From Haematobacter massiliensis (lineage in GTDB: Bacteria; Pseudomonadota; Alphaproteobacteria; Rhodobacterales; Rhodobacteraceae), in NCBI RefSeq assembly GCF_000740795.1, contig NZ_JGYG01000002.1:248001-312000 (forward strand): a DNA stretch of 64,000 nucleotides, given 5' to 3'. Positions 7,319-16,405 of the stretch are shown here, piece by piece. Each line of letters starts with the position of its first letter. Position 1 is the first letter of the stretch. A model generated the notes under the pieces. That model searched no databases. It saw only the letters and a list, made by a program, of their open reading frames with translations, and was not told the origin of the DNA. Made by a program: the position numbers and the translations under genes.

Positions 7319-9748
7319 ATGAGCGAATGGGATGACGAAGCCGAGGCGTTCGAGAGCGCCGCCGAAGGTCGGGGGGCAAAGGTGCCGCTCTCCCGCCGCG
7401 CGATGGCCATGCGCCCCGCCCCTTATCTCAACGATCTCAATCCCGCCCAGCGGGAGGCGGTGGAGACACTGGACGGGCCCGTGCTGATGCTCGCAGGGGC
7501 AGGCACCGGCAAAACCAAGGCGCTCACCGCGCGTATCGTGCACATCCTGAACACTGGTCGCGCCCGGCCCGATGAAATCCTCGCCGTCACCTTCACCAAC
7601 AAGGCTGCGCGGGAAATGCGGGAGCGGGTGGGCCGGCTGCTGGGCGGCGTGGGGGAGGGGATGCCCTGGCTCGGCACCTTCCATGCGATCTCCGTGCGGC
7701 TCCTCAGGCGCCATGCGGAACTGGTAGGGCTGAAGTCGAACTTCACCATTCTCGACACGGACGATCAGGTGCGTCTGCTCAAGCAGCTCATCGTGGCCGC
7801 GGGAATTGACGAGAAACGCTGGCCGGCGCGGCAGCTCGCCGGAGTGGTGGAAGGCTGGAAGAATCGCGCCCTGACACCGGACCGGGTTCCGGCGGCGGAT
7901 GCGGGGGCCTTCAACCGCCGGGGGGTGGAACTCTATGCCGCCTATCAGGACCGCCTGAAGGTTCTGAACGCCGTCGATTTCGGCGACCTGCTCATGCATG
8001 TCGTGACGATCTTTCAGAGCTATCCCGACGTTCTGGAAGGGTATCAGCGCCGCTTCCGATACATTCTGGTCGACGAGTATCAGGATACCAACGTCGCGCA
8101 GTATCTGTGGCTACGGCTGCTTGCCCAGGCGCATCGCAACATCTGCTGCGTGGGTGACGACGATCAGTCGATCTATGGCTGGCGCGGCGCCGAAGTCGGC
8201 AACATCCTGCGGTTCGAGAAGGATTTTCCCGGCGCGCGGGTGATCCGGCTGGAGCAGAACTACCGCTCCACGCCGCATATCCTCGCCGCTGCCTCCGGGC
8301 TGATCGAGGCGAACGAGAGCCGGCTCGGCAAGACCTTGTGGACGGATGCGCCGGATGGCGAGAAGGTCCGCGTCATCGGCCATTGGGATGGCGAGGAGGA
8401 GGCCCGCTGGATCGGGGAGGAGATCGAAGCCCTCCTTAGCACGCATCGCGCGGTGGGGCCTAAAACGCTGGACGATATGGCGATCCTCGTCCGCGCCTCG
8501 CACCAGATGCGCGCGTTCGAGGACCGGTTCCTGACCATCGGCCTGAACTACCGGGTGATCGGCGGTCCGCGCTTCTATGAGCGGTTGGAGATTCGCGATG
8601 CGATGGCCTATTTCCGCCTCGCCGTCAGCCCGGACGACGATCTGGCCTTCGAGCGGATCGTGAACACGCCAAAGCGAGGTCTGGGGGAGAAGGCGCAGGC
8701 GCTGATCCAGTCCACGGCGCGGGCGCGGGGGCTGACACTGGTCCGCGCGGCGAAATATCTGGTCGAGGCTGGGGAGATACGCGGTAAGGGCGGGACGGAG
8801 CTTCGCACGCTCGTCGCCGCGATCGGGCGCTGGCATGCGGAGGCGCTGGCCCCGGCGGATCTGCCCGAAGACGCGGTGGTGGAGCCGCTGCGCGCGGGCG
8901 CGGGCCGGTCGCGCTCGCATGTGGAGCTGGCGGAAACCATTCTGGACGAATCCGGCTATACCGCGATGTGGCAGAACGAAAAGACGCCCGAAGCTCCCGG
9001 ACGGTTGGAGAACCTCAAGGAACTCGTGAAGGCGCTGGAGAGCTTCGACGGGCTTCAGGGCTTCCTTGAGCATGTCGCGCTCATCATGGACAACGAGCAG
9101 GAGGAGGGGACGCCCAAGGTCTCCATCATGACGCTCCATGCCGCGAAGGGGCTGGAGTTTCCGGTGGTCTTTCTGCCGGGGTGGGAGGATGGCCTGTTCC
9201 CCTCGCAGCGCGCGATGGATGAGAGCGGCCTGAAGGGTTTGGAGGAGGAGCGGCGGCTGGCTTATGTCGGCATCACCCGCGCGCGGGAGTTGTGCACGAT
9301 CTCCTTCGCCTCTAACCGGCGCGTCTATGGCCAATGGCAATCCCAGATGCCCTCCCGCTTCATCGACGATCTGCCGGAGGAGGATGTGGAGGTGCTGACA
9401 CCCCCGGGCCTTTACGGCGGCGGCTATGGGGCGGCGGGCTTTGCGGCGATGGAGGCCAAGGCGGCCTCTGCCGATGTCTACAACTCTCCTGGCTGGCGGC
9501 GGATGCAGGAACGTGCGGCGCGACGTCCCACGGCCCAGCCCCGGGAATCACGCGGGCCGGTCATCGATCTGGATGCCGTATCGCCTTTCGCCGTGGGCGA
9601 CAGGGTGTTCCATCAGAAGTTCGGCTATGGCGCCGTGACTGCTGTGGAGGGCGACAAGGCCCATGTGCAGTTCGACAAGGCGGGGGAGAAGAATGTCATG
9701 TCGGCCTATCTCGTTCGTGCCGATCAAGCCGACGACGTGCCGTTCTGA
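7319..9748 (+). CDS. uvrD: ATP-dependent DNA helicase UvrD/PcrA type
   Basis: A superfamily 1A 3'-5' helicase of 809 residues, used in nucleotide excision and mismatch repair and in clearing proteins from DNA. Helicase motifs appear in order: Q motif LNPAQREAV (near 41), Walker A AGAGTGKT (near 60), motif II DEYQDTN (near 250), GDDDQSIYGWRG (near 280), QNYRS, TLHAAKGLEFPVVFLPG (near 602) and EERRLAYVGITRAR (near 643). The C-terminal segment FAVGDRVFHQKFGYG resembles the Tudor-like end that contacts RNA polymerase. The start at 7319 was chosen because the protein then begins just before the conserved domain, and the longer frame would run through the SOS box. The probable LexA box upstream fits SOS control. 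PcrA would be an equally valid name. Confidence 0.95.
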   Translation: MSEWDDEAEAFESAAEGRGAKVPLSRRAMAMRPAPYLNDLNPAQREAVETLDGPVLMLAGAGTGKTKALTARIVHILNTGRARPDEILAVTFTNKAAREMRERVGRLLGGVGEGMPWLGTFHAISVRLLRRHAELVGLKSNFTILDTDDQVRLLKQLIVAAGIDEKRWPARQLAGVVEGWKNRALTPDRVPAADAGAFNRRGVELYAAYQDRLKVLNAVDFGDLLMHVVTIFQSYPDVLEGYQRRFRYILVDEYQDTNVAQYLWLRLLAQAHRNICCVGDDDQSIYGWRGAEVGNILRFEKDFPGARVIRLEQNYRSTPHILAAASGLIEANESRLGKTLWTDAPDGEKVRVIGHWDGEEEARWIGEEIEALLSTHRAVGPKTLDDMAILVRASHQMRAFEDRFLTIGLNYRVIGGPRFYERLEIRDAMAYFRLAVSPDDDLAFERIVNTPKRGLGEKAQALIQSTARARGLTLVRAAKYLVEAGEIRGKGGTELRTLVAAIGRWHAEALAPADLPEDAVVEPLRAGAGRSRSHVELAETILDESGYTAMWQNEKTPEAPGRLENLKELVKALESFDGLQGFLEHVALIMDNEQEEGTPKVSIMTLHAAKGLEFPVVFLPGWEDGLFPSQRAMDESGLKGLEEERRLAYVGITRARELCTISFASNRRVYGQWQSQMPSRFIDDLPEEDVEVLTPPGLYGGGYGAAGFAAMEAKAASADVYNSPGWRRMQERAARRPTAQPRESRGPVIDLDAVSPFAVGDRVFHQKFGYGAVTAVEGDKAHVQFDKAGEKNVMSAYLVRADQADDVPF

Positions 9749-9787
9749 CGCGTTGCAGGGCATGAGGTCCTTGCCCATATTGGTCTG

Positions 9788-10471
9788 ATGATCAAACTTC
9801 TGCCCCTCCTGCTGATGCTGGCCTATGGCTTCGTGACCTACCGCCTGTCGGTCTGGCGGTCGCGGCGGGAGCTGGACGCGCGGTCCAGCCCGCTCCGCGA
9901 TCCCGATCTCGGTCGTTTCACCGATCAGATGGCGCGGGCGCTGGACCTGAAGTCGATCCCCGTACATCTTTACGATGTGCCGGTGGTCAACGGGTTGGCC
10001 GCGCCCGACGGGCGGATCTTCATCACCCGCGGGTTCTATGACAAGTTCCGGGCCGGAGAGGTTTCGGGGGAGGAGATGGCAAGTGTCATTGCCCATGAAC
10101 TCGGCCATGTTGCGCTTGGCCATGCCCGGCGGCGGATGATCGACTTCACCGGACAGAATGCGATCCGCCTTGCGCTTGCGCCTATTCTGGGGCGGTTCCT
10201 GCCGGGGTTGGGGATGGTGCTGGCGAACGGGCTGGCCTCGCTGGTCGCCGCGCGGCTGTCGCGGCAGGATGAGTATGAGGCGGATGCCTGGGCCGCCGCC
10301 CTGCTGACCCGTTCGGGCATCGGCACAGCGCCGCAGAAGGCGTTGTTTACCAAGCTCGACAAGCTGGCGGGGGGGCGCGCGCCGGTTGCCTGGCTGTCCA
10401 GCCACCCGGCCAGCCCGGACCGCGTCAGCGCCATCGAGGCACTGGAAAAACGCTGGGTGCCGCAGGGCTGA
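9788..10471 (+). CDS. M48 family zinc metallopeptidase, membrane-anchored
   Basis: A 227-residue protein with a hydrophobic N-terminus (residues 1-17) that could be a membrane anchor, then an M48 peptidase domain. The zinc site HELGH lies near residues 102-106 and the third ligand is probably the glutamate in DEYEADAWA near 163. The stretch before the zinc site (PDGRIFITRGFYDKF) is typical of M48 proteases such as HtpX and the Ste24-like group. It is shorter than HtpX and lacks its four membrane segments. It probably cleaves misfolded membrane or periplasmic proteins, but the substrate is unknown. It starts 39 bases after the helicase gene on the same strand and may be co-transcribed with it. 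Confidence 0.85.
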   Translation: MIKLLPLLLMLAYGFVTYRLSVWRSRRELDARSSPLRDPDLGRFTDQMARALDLKSIPVHLYDVPVVNGLAAPDGRIFITRGFYDKFRAGEVSGEEMASVIAHELGHVALGHARRRMIDFTGQNAIRLALAPILGRFLPGLGMVLANGLASLVAARLSRQDEYEADAWAAALLTRSGIGTAPQKALFTKLDKLAGGRAPVAWLSSHPASPDRVSAIEALEKRWVPQG

Positions 10472-10733
10472 AAGGGGCATGACTGACAGGTCGTGCAGAA
10501 GGCTTGCCTGACCTAACGGGCTGGCGAGAAAGGCTTGCAGGTCAGCGTTGAGGCGGAAATCATTGCCGATCCGGCGCAATATCCCCGAAATTGACACGGT
10601 TCTGATTATCCGGGAGCCGATCTTCCAATTCCTGGAAGCTGAGACGACTTTTTCAGCAGCTTGTTGAAGCGGTGGCTGAAAAACACCCGAGACGCCGGAT
10701 CTCTCCGACCCAAAGGCCGCCAAGGGCGTGCTC

Positions 10734-11267
10734 TCAGGTAAGCGCCTTGCCGAGCCGGGGCAGCCGCACCCGCCGAAGAAGGGCGCGCAGCGGCTGCTCC
10801 CGCCCGGAAATCTCCTCCGTCCGCGCCTGCACCGCCCTGACGACCGCTTCGATCTCCGCAGGGTGCCGGAGCCACAGATCCATCAGGTAGTCATCTGGCG
10901 CTTCGGCGCGCAGCAGGTGAATTTCCAGTTCGCGGCGGGGAAAATCCTTCATGTTCTGCGTAAGGATCACCTCGGCACCGCCCGCCTTGGCGGCGGCAAG
11001 AACGTGGATGTCATCGGGATCGGGCAGGTAAAGCCCCGCGGTTTCGGCTGCCGTGACTTCCGCCTCCGGCCAGCGGGCGTTCAGAAGCGCGATTTCCCCC
11101 CGTGCCACCACCTCCTGCCCGGGGCCGAGGCGGCGGGCGGCCAACGCCCACTCCTCAAGTATCCGCGCGGACCAGAGGGGGGTGAACACCCCTGCGGCCG
11201 CCACACCGGTCACGATTTCCCGCAGTACCGTGGGATAGAGGACATTTGCGTCGATCAGCACCCGCAT
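10734..11267 (-). CDS. PIN domain protein (RSP_2648-like)
   Basis: A 177-residue protein that starts with the PIN-domain signature VLIDANVLYP (Asp6). It has an EEW segment near residue 38, acidic residues in DPDDIHVLAAA near 82, and LTQNMKDFP near 103, which fit the metal-binding acidic cluster of PIN ribonucleases. PIN proteins usually cut RNA and are often toxins of toxin-antitoxin pairs. No short antitoxin gene is visible: the upstream neighbour on the same strand is the RNA methyltransferase, 27 bases away. This pair resembles the RSP_2647/RSP_2648 arrangement I recall from Rhodobacter genomes, where the PIN protein is chromosomal and conserved rather than part of a mobile toxin module. 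The exact target is unknown. Confidence 0.82.
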   Translation of the reverse strand: MRVLIDANVLYPTVLREIVTGVAAAGVFTPLWSARILEEWALAARRLGPGQEVVARGEIALLNARWPEAEVTAAETAGLYLPDPDDIHVLAAAKAGGAEVILTQNMKDFPRRELEIHLLRAEAPDDYLMDLWLRHPAEIEAVVRAVQARTEEISGREQPLRALLRRVRLPRLGKALT

Positions 11268-11294
11268 CGCCGGCTCCGGTTGTTCCGTCTCAGA

Positions 11295-12482
11295 TCAGTC
11301 GAGCCGGAAGAACAGCGCCTTCAGATAGCCCGACTCCGCCAGTTGCGGCAGCAGCGGATGGTCCGGCCCGGCAAAGCCCGTATGCAGCAGCTGCGCCCGC
11401 CGTCCGGCCCGGCCGATGCCCCGCACATTGGCGCCCCTGAAGGCGGCGAGGTCAGCGGCATGCGAGCAGGAGCACAGCCCCAGATAGCCGCCAGGCGCGA
11501 CCAGCGGTGCGGCGAGACGGGCAACGCGCTCATAGGCCCGCAGCCCCGCCTCCAGCGCTTGCTTGGACGGGGCGAAAGCAGGCGGATCACAGACGACGAG
11601 GTCGAATTGCGCCCCCTCCGCTGCCAGCGCCTCAAGCGTGGCGAAGGCATCGCCCTGGCGCGTGGCGAAGCGTGAGGCCGCCCCCATGGCCACTGCCCCG
11701 TCCTGCGCGAGCTTCAGAGCCGGGGCGGAACTGTCCACCGCCAGCGCGCGCTCCGCTCCGCCCGCAAGCGCTGCCAGCGAAAAGCCTCCGACATGGGAAA
11801 AGACATCCAGCACCCGCGCCCCCTTCGCCAGACGCTGGGCGAAGGCATGGTTGGGCCGCTGGTCGAAGAACAGCCCGGTCTTCTGCCCGCCGAGCAGGTC
11901 GGCCATATAGATCGCGCCGTTCATGGGCACCGGAACGGGCGCGTCGATCGCGCCCTGCAGCACCGTCAACTCCTCTGGCAAGCCCTCCAGCGCCCGCGCC
12001 CGGCCCATGCCGTTGCGGATGATGGTGGTGACGCCGGTGACCTTTGCCAGCGCGGCAGAGAGCGGCCCGATCAGCGTCTCCGACCACGCGGCATTCGGCT
12101 GGATCACGGCGGCATCGCCGAAACGGTCGATGACCACGCCCGGCAGGCCATCCGCCTCGGCATGGACGAGGCGGTAGTAGGGCGCGTCGAACAGCGTCTC
12201 GCGGAGCGCCAGCGCCCGCTGCAGCCGGGTCGCGAACCATGCCTCGTCGATCACCGCCGCAGGATCGCGGTCGATCATCCGGCAGACGATGCGCGAATTG
12301 GAATTGACCGTGACGAGACCCAGAACCCGCCGTTCCCCATCCTCCAGCACGGCGAGGGCGCCGGCATCCAGCCCCTTGGTCCGGCGGTCGGTGACCAGTT
12401 CGTCGGCATAGACCCAAGGGAAGCCGTGGCGGATCGCGCGGGCTTCGGCCTTGGGTTTGAGTCTCACGGTCGGGTAGGTCAT
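11295..12482 (-). CDS. Class I SAM-dependent RNA methyltransferase, RlmI-like (RSP_2647-like)
   Basis: A 395-residue protein with an N-terminal PUA RNA-binding domain (about residues 1-75, VRLKPKAEARAIRHGFPWVYADEL) and a Rossmann methyltransferase domain. The SAM motif is VLDVFSHVGGFSLAAL, followed by an acidic AVD strand end and the motif VVCDPPAFAPSK. Near the C-terminus, GLCSCSHAAD contains the CSCS cysteine motif of RlmI-type m5C methyltransferases. E. coli RlmI methylates C1962 of 23S rRNA, and this is the most likely role, though other PUA methyltransferases share the architecture. It lies upstream of the PIN gene on the same strand with a short gap, suggesting an operon linked to RNA metabolism. 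Confidence 0.88.
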   Translation of the reverse strand: MTYPTVRLKPKAEARAIRHGFPWVYADELVTDRRTKGLDAGALAVLEDGERRVLGLVTVNSNSRIVCRMIDRDPAAVIDEAWFATRLQRALALRETLFDAPYYRLVHAEADGLPGVVIDRFGDAAVIQPNAAWSETLIGPLSAALAKVTGVTTIIRNGMGRARALEGLPEELTVLQGAIDAPVPVPMNGAIYMADLLGGQKTGLFFDQRPNHAFAQRLAKGARVLDVFSHVGGFSLAALAGGAERALAVDSSAPALKLAQDGAVAMGAASRFATRQGDAFATLEALAAEGAQFDLVVCDPPAFAPSKQALEAGLRAYERVARLAAPLVAPGGYLGLCSCSHAADLAAFRGANVRGIGRAGRRAQLLHTGFAGPDHPLLPQLAESGYLKALFFRLD

Positions 12483-12550
12483 GGGTTCTCCAGGTGAGAG
12501 CGTGGCGCGTCCGGGGCAGGCGGGTCTGCATAGGCACCCAGGACATGCGA

Positions 12551-12576
12551 AAGCCCCGGAGTCATCCGGGGCTTTT
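12551..12576 (-). terminator. Hairpin terminator downstream of the small 12.6-kb gene
   Basis: AAGCCCCGGA at 12551-12560 pairs perfectly with TCCGGGGCTT at 12565-12574 across a four-base loop, with T runs on either strand. It lies 21 bases past the stop of the small minus-strand gene and could work in both directions. Confidence 0.7.
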
Positions 12577-12596
12577 CCGTCCTCAAACGGGTTTCG

Positions 12597-12764
12597 TCAA
12601 TGCGCGTGGTGCGCGGAGCCTTGCCGGTGCAGCGGATGGGCAAGCCAAGCAAAGACCTTCGGCATCAGCCGGGCGATGGTCTCGGCGCGCAGTTCCGACG
12701 CTTCGCGGACGATCTCGGGGACGGATTTCGGTTCGCCACGGATCTCGGTCTCAAGCAGTTTCAT
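12597..12764 (-). CDS. Small conserved-looking protein, 55 residues, function unknown
   Basis: A 55-residue frame beginning MKLLETEIRGEPKS and ending in a histidine-rich tail (SAHHAH). A ribosome site AGGAGA lies six bases upstream of the ATG, and a strong hairpin follows the stop, so it looks like a genuine monocistronic gene. The middle (VREASELRAETIARLMPKVFAWL) is a likely amphipathic helix, reminiscent of the short helical proteins common in Rhodobacterales. I do not recognise a function. It is separate from the methyltransferase gene, which starts 114 bases further along the same strand. Confidence 0.6.
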   Translation of the reverse strand: MKLLETEIRGEPKSVPEIVREASELRAETIARLMPKVFAWLAHPLHRQGSAHHAH

Positions 12765-12925
12765 GGCCTTCTCCTGTGGGGGTGATTGCGGATGTTCTCT
12801 ATATAGGTCAGCAAGACTGACTTAGCTACCGCGGAAAGCTTGGGTCCGATATGCAATCCGCGCATGATCCCGGGGCGGGGTGCCGCCCATAACAATTTCG
12901 GTGCAACGCACGGCCCGGGATGGAA

Positions 12926-12960
12926 TTGTTAGCGCATGACAGCCATGTTAGAGCTGCGAC
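12926..12960 (+). promoter_or_regulatory. Possible LacI-family operator half-sites upstream of edd
   Basis: Two related sequences, TTGTTAGCGCATGAC (12926-12940) and ATGTTAGAGCTGCGA (12945-12959), resemble the left half and CG centre of the TGTTAGCGCTAACA type of operator bound by LacI-family regulators. They lie just before edd. Neither is a full palindrome, so the call is tentative. Confidence 0.3.
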
Positions 12961-12983
12961 GATGAGACGGAAGGAGCAGCCCC

Positions 12984-14792
12984 ATGCCACTCGATGCGAC
13001 ACTTGCCGACGTCACGGAACGCATCCGCAAGCGGAGCAGGGAGGCCCGGTCATCCTATCTCGACCGCATAGGGCGCGCGCGGGAGGCGGGTCCGGCGCGG
13101 GGGCATCTGGCCTGTGGCAATCAGGCGCATGCCTATGCCGCCGCGACCCCGGGTGACAAGGCGGAGCTTGTCGCCGACAAGGCGCCCAACATCGGTATCA
13201 TCACCGCCTATAACGACATGCTGTCCTCCCATCAGCCCTATGAGCGCTTCCCGGACGTGATCCGTGCCGCAGCGCGGCGCATCGGCGCCACGGCGCAGGT
13301 CGCGGGTGGCGTGCCGGCCATGTGCGATGGGGTGACGCAGGGCCGCGCCGGGATGGAACTGTCACTGTTTTCCCGCGATGTGATCGCGCTGGCGGCGGCG
13401 GTAGGGCTGTCGCACGACACGTTCGACGCGGCGCTCTACCTCGGCGTCTGTGACAAGATCGTTCCCGGTCTGGTGATCGCAGCGGCGAGCTTCGGCCATA
13501 TTCCCGCGGTATTCCTGCCCTCCGGCCCGATGACATCCGGCCTGCCCAATTCGGAGAAGGCCAAGGTGCGGGAGCTGTTCGCCGCCGGAAAGGTCGGGCG
13601 GGAGGAGCTGATGCGGGCGGAAATGGAAAGCTATCACGGCCCCGGCACCTGCACATTCTATGGCACGGCGAACTCCAACCAGATGCTGATGGAATTCATG
13701 GGCCTGCAACTGCCCGGCTCCAGCTTCGTCAACCCGAACACTCCCTTGCGGGAGGCTCTGACAGTGGCGGGGGTGGAGCGTGCGGCCGCGATCAGCGCAC
13801 TCGGCAATGGCTATACGCCTGTCGCGGAAATACTCGATGAGCGGACTTTCGTGAACGGCATCGTCGGCCTGATGGCGACAGGGGGATCGACGAACCATGT
13901 GCTGCACCTGCCCGCCATGGCGCGGGCGGCGGGGATCATCCTCGATCTTGAGGATTTCGACAGCCTTTCCGCCATCACACCGCTGATGGCGCGCGTCTAT
14001 CCGAACGGGTTGGCCGACGTGAACCATTTCCATGCGGCGGGCGGTCTGGGCTACATGATCGGCGAGTTGCTGGCGGCAGGGCTGCTGCATCCCGACACCC
14101 GGACGGTCGCGGGCGAAGGGCTCGGCCTCTATACGCAGGAACCGGTGCTGATGGAGGGTGGTCTCGGCTGGCGGCAGGGGTCGGGTGAATCGCTGAACCC
14201 GCAGATCCTGCGCGGTGCCGCCGATCCGTTCCAGCAGCAGGGGGGCCTCCGGCAGCTGCACGGCAACCTCGGGCGCGGGGTCATCAAGGTTTCCGCCGTG
14301 GCGGAGGAGCGTCGCTTCATCGAGGCGCCGGCCCGCGTCTTCGCCAATCAGGAGGATGTGAAGGCCGCCTTCAAGGCGGGTGAGTTCACGGGCGACACGA
14401 TCGTCGTCGTACGGTTTCAGGGGCCGCGTGCGAATGGCATGCCGGAGCTTCACAGCCTGACGCCGATCCTCGCCGTGCTGCAGGACAAGGGTCTGCGCGT
14501 GGCGCTGGTGACGGATGGGCGGATGTCCGGTGCCTCGGGCAAGGTGCCTGCCGCGATCCATGTCAGCCCGGAAGCTGCCGATGGCGGCCCGCTGGCGCGC
14601 GTTCGGGATGGCGATGTGCTGCGGCTCGATGCGGTGGGGGGAACGCTGGAAAACCTGCACCCCGATTTTCTGCTGCGCGATCCGGTGGTCGAGGATCTTT
14701 CCGGCCATCACTCCGGCATGGGGCGGGAGCTGTTCGACGCTTTCCGGCGGAATGTCGGCTCCTCCGTCCACGGCGCGGCGGTGGTCGTCTGA
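12984..14792 (+). CDS. edd: Phosphogluconate dehydratase (Entner-Doudoroff pathway)
   Basis: A 602-residue dehydratase of the IlvD/Edd family that turns 6-phosphogluconate into 2-keto-3-deoxy-6-phosphogluconate. Features typical of Edd rather than IlvD are the N-terminal [28 protein letters not shown] and [15 protein letters not shown] segments and the [16 protein letters not shown] block. Conserved cysteines in these blocks and in [10 protein letters not shown] should hold the Fe-S cluster. The C-terminal [19 protein letters not shown] stretch is also characteristic. The ATG follows a GGAAGGAG ribosome site. The gene stands alone here, without zwf, pgl or eda, which often accompany it. A possible LacI-type operator precedes it. 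Confidence 0.95.
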   Translation: MPLDATLADVTERIRKRSREARSSYLDRIGRAREAGPARGHLACGNQAHAYAAATPGDKAELVADKAPNIGIITAYNDMLSSHQPYERFPDVIRAAARRIGATAQVAGGVPAMCDGVTQGRAGMELSLFSRDVIALAAAVGLSHDTFDAALYLGVCDKIVPGLVIAAASFGHIPAVFLPSGPMTSGLPNSEKAKVRELFAAGKVGREELMRAEMESYHGPGTCTFYGTANSNQMLMEFMGLQLPGSSFVNPNTPLREALTVAGVERAAAISALGNGYTPVAEILDERTFVNGIVGLMATGGSTNHVLHLPAMARAAGIILDLEDFDSLSAITPLMARVYPNGLADVNHFHAAGGLGYMIGELLAAGLLHPDTRTVAGEGLGLYTQEPVLMEGGLGWRQGSGESLNPQILRGAADPFQQQGGLRQLHGNLGRGVIKVSAVAEERRFIEAPARVFANQEDVKAAFKAGEFTGDTIVVVRFQGPRANGMPELHSLTPILAVLQDKGLRVALVTDGRMSGASGKVPAAIHVSPEAADGGPLARVRDGDVLRLDAVGGTLENLHPDFLLRDPVVEDLSGHHSGMGRELFDAFRRNVGSSVHGAAVVV

Positions 14793-14892
14793 GGGCGGAG
14801 GCCCCCACCGGCCCCGCTGGCCTCCGATGGATCACGCGGCGGTCTTGTCCCACAGAAGTGGGTGGACATCCGCTTGAAAGCCCCCCGACGGC

Positions 14893-15921
14893 TCACGTGG
14901 CGGCGAGAATTTCTTCCAGTGCACGGTCCAGTGCCTCCAGCCCCGCATCGGGGCGGGAGCCGGCTTCCGACAGGCTCCGCCGCCATGACCGCGCGCCGGG
15001 GCGTCCGGCGAACAGGCCGAGCATGTGCCGCGTAATGGCGCCGAGCCTGCCGCCGATGGCAAGGTGCCGCGCGATATAGGGGCGCATCGCCGCGACGACG
15101 GCCTCCGGGCTGCGGTCCGGGGTATCGCTTCCGAATATCAGCCGGTCGGCGGGCAGCAGGATTTCGCCGGGATCGTGATAGGCCGCGCGTCCGATCATCA
15201 CCCCGTCCAGCCCCTGCTCCAGCAGCTCACGCGCCGTGGCGAGGCTGCCGATCCCGCCGTTGATGATAATGGTGAGGTCGGGGAAGGCCCGTTTCATCGA
15301 CAGCACCAAAGGATAGTCGAGCGGCGGTATCTCCCGGTTCTCCTTGGGGCTCAGGCCCTTCAGCCATGCCTTCCGCGCATGGACGATGACGCGGTGGATG
15401 CCCGCAGCCTGCACGGTCTCCAGAAAGGCGGGAAGCACCTCCTCCGGCACCTGGTCATCGACACCGATGCGGCATTTCACCGTCACCTCCACGCCCGTCA
15501 CACCCGCGCCCCTCACCCCCGCGCCCGTCACCTCAGCCGCCTCGCGCATCGCGGCCAGGCAGTCGCTGACCAGCGCCGGATCCCGCATCAGCACAGCGCC
15601 GAAGCAGCCCGATTGCACGCGGTCCGAGGGGCAGCCGACGTTCAGATTGACCTCGCGGTAGCCGTGATCTACACAGATCCGCGTGGCCGCGGCCAGCTCC
15701 CCCGGCTCGGATCCGCCAAGCTGCACCGCGACGGGTTGTTCGGAAGGATCGTGATCCAGAAGCCGCAGCGCCCCGCCCCGCACCAGGGCCGCCGCAACGA
15801 CCATCTCGGTATAGAGCAATGTATGGCGGCTCATCTGCCGGTGCAGGTAGCGGCAGTGCCGGTCGGTCAGGTCGATCATCGGGGCCACCGACAGGCGGTA
15901 GGCAGGGGGCACGGCGTTCAT
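14893..15921 (-). CDS. dusA: tRNA-dihydrouridine synthase A
   Basis: A 342-residue FMN enzyme that reduces uridines 20/20a in the tRNA D-loop. The start MNAVPPAYRLSVAPMIDLTD has an AAAGGA ribosome site upstream and aligns with the family; a longer frame exists but is not needed. Conserved stretches are APMIDLTDRHCRYLHR, the catalytic-cysteine motif NVGCPSDRVQSGCFGAVLM and the FMN-contact region IIINGGIGS. Near residue 140 there is an unusual small insertion rich in Gly, Ala, Val and Thr (TGAGVRGAGVTGVE), encoded by near-repeats, just before the conserved VTVKCRIGVDD strand. Otherwise length and order match DusA. Confidence 0.93.
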   Translation of the reverse strand: MNAVPPAYRLSVAPMIDLTDRHCRYLHRQMSRHTLLYTEMVVAAALVRGGALRLLDHDPSEQPVAVQLGGSEPGELAAATRICVDHGYREVNLNVGCPSDRVQSGCFGAVLMRDPALVSDCLAAMREAAEVTGAGVRGAGVTGVEVTVKCRIGVDDQVPEEVLPAFLETVQAAGIHRVIVHARKAWLKGLSPKENREIPPLDYPLVLSMKRAFPDLTIIINGGIGSLATARELLEQGLDGVMIGRAAYHDPGEILLPADRLIFGSDTPDRSPEAVVAAMRPYIARHLAIGGRLGAITRHMLGLFAGRPGARSWRRSLSEAGSRPDAGLEALDRALEEILAAT

Positions 15922-16111
15922 GTGTCGTCCTTTCATCCCCGGCGATGTAGGGCGCCGATGCTCATGTCGAAAGACCGCGAAGCGCAGCGACATGCCATCA
16001 TTCGACGGTTTCCGCAACAGGGCGAAGTCTTGCCCGGTTTACTCTCTGCCCCTTGAGCCGCCGCGAGGAACGGCCCAGAAGAGAGGCAGGAGCACTTGAA
16101 GGGAGTATCCC

Positions 16112-16405
16112 ATGCATCGCCTGTTCTTAGCCTTTGCCGCCGCCTGCCTGCTCGGGTCGCCTGCCATGGCCCGCATGTCGGGCTTTTACGAAAGCGCAGA
16201 GATCATCCACGCCATCCTCGGCGACAATCAGGTGGCGGACGGGCTGCGTCAGCAGCCGATCGAGAGCATCGCCCGCACCCGCGACGGCTATGTGGTGCAG
16301 AGTCAGAACTGCTCCGTCGGCGTGGTCGTGGAAACCCGCAGGGCCGACAGGCCCGGGCGCGACAACTTTTCCCTGCGCGTTCAGCGGGGGCGCTGCCGCC
16401 GGTAG
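16112..16405 (+). CDS. Small secreted protein, 97 residues, unknown function
   Basis: A 97-residue protein with a clear signal peptide: Arg3, a hydrophobic core LFLAFAAACLLG and a probable cleavage after AMA near residue 20. The mature part contains one cysteine (QNCSVGV) and ends in a basic tail (RGRCRR) with a second one, so one disulfide is possible. The ATG follows an AAGGGAG ribosome site. I do not recognise a domain. It is divergent from dusA and likely acts in the periplasm. Confidence 0.65.
   Translation: MHRLFLAFAAACLLGSPAMARMSGFYESAEIIHAILGDNQVADGLRQQPIESIARTRDGYVVQSQNCSVGVVVETRRADRPGRDNFSLRVQRGRCRR

Noticed and set aside
10472-10733. Sequence with ACTTTTTCAGCAGCTTGTTGAA, resembling ends of some insertion sequences
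   Set aside because: No matching inverted end, target duplication or transposase remnant could be found, so I do not call an insertion sequence.
10734-11267. Type II toxin-antitoxin module
   Set aside because: The PIN gene has no short partner gene upstream or downstream; the adjacent gene is a 395-residue methyltransferase.
15480-15540. Short repeats considered as a CRISPR-like array
   Set aside because: Units are only about ten bases, without spacers, and lie inside dusA.
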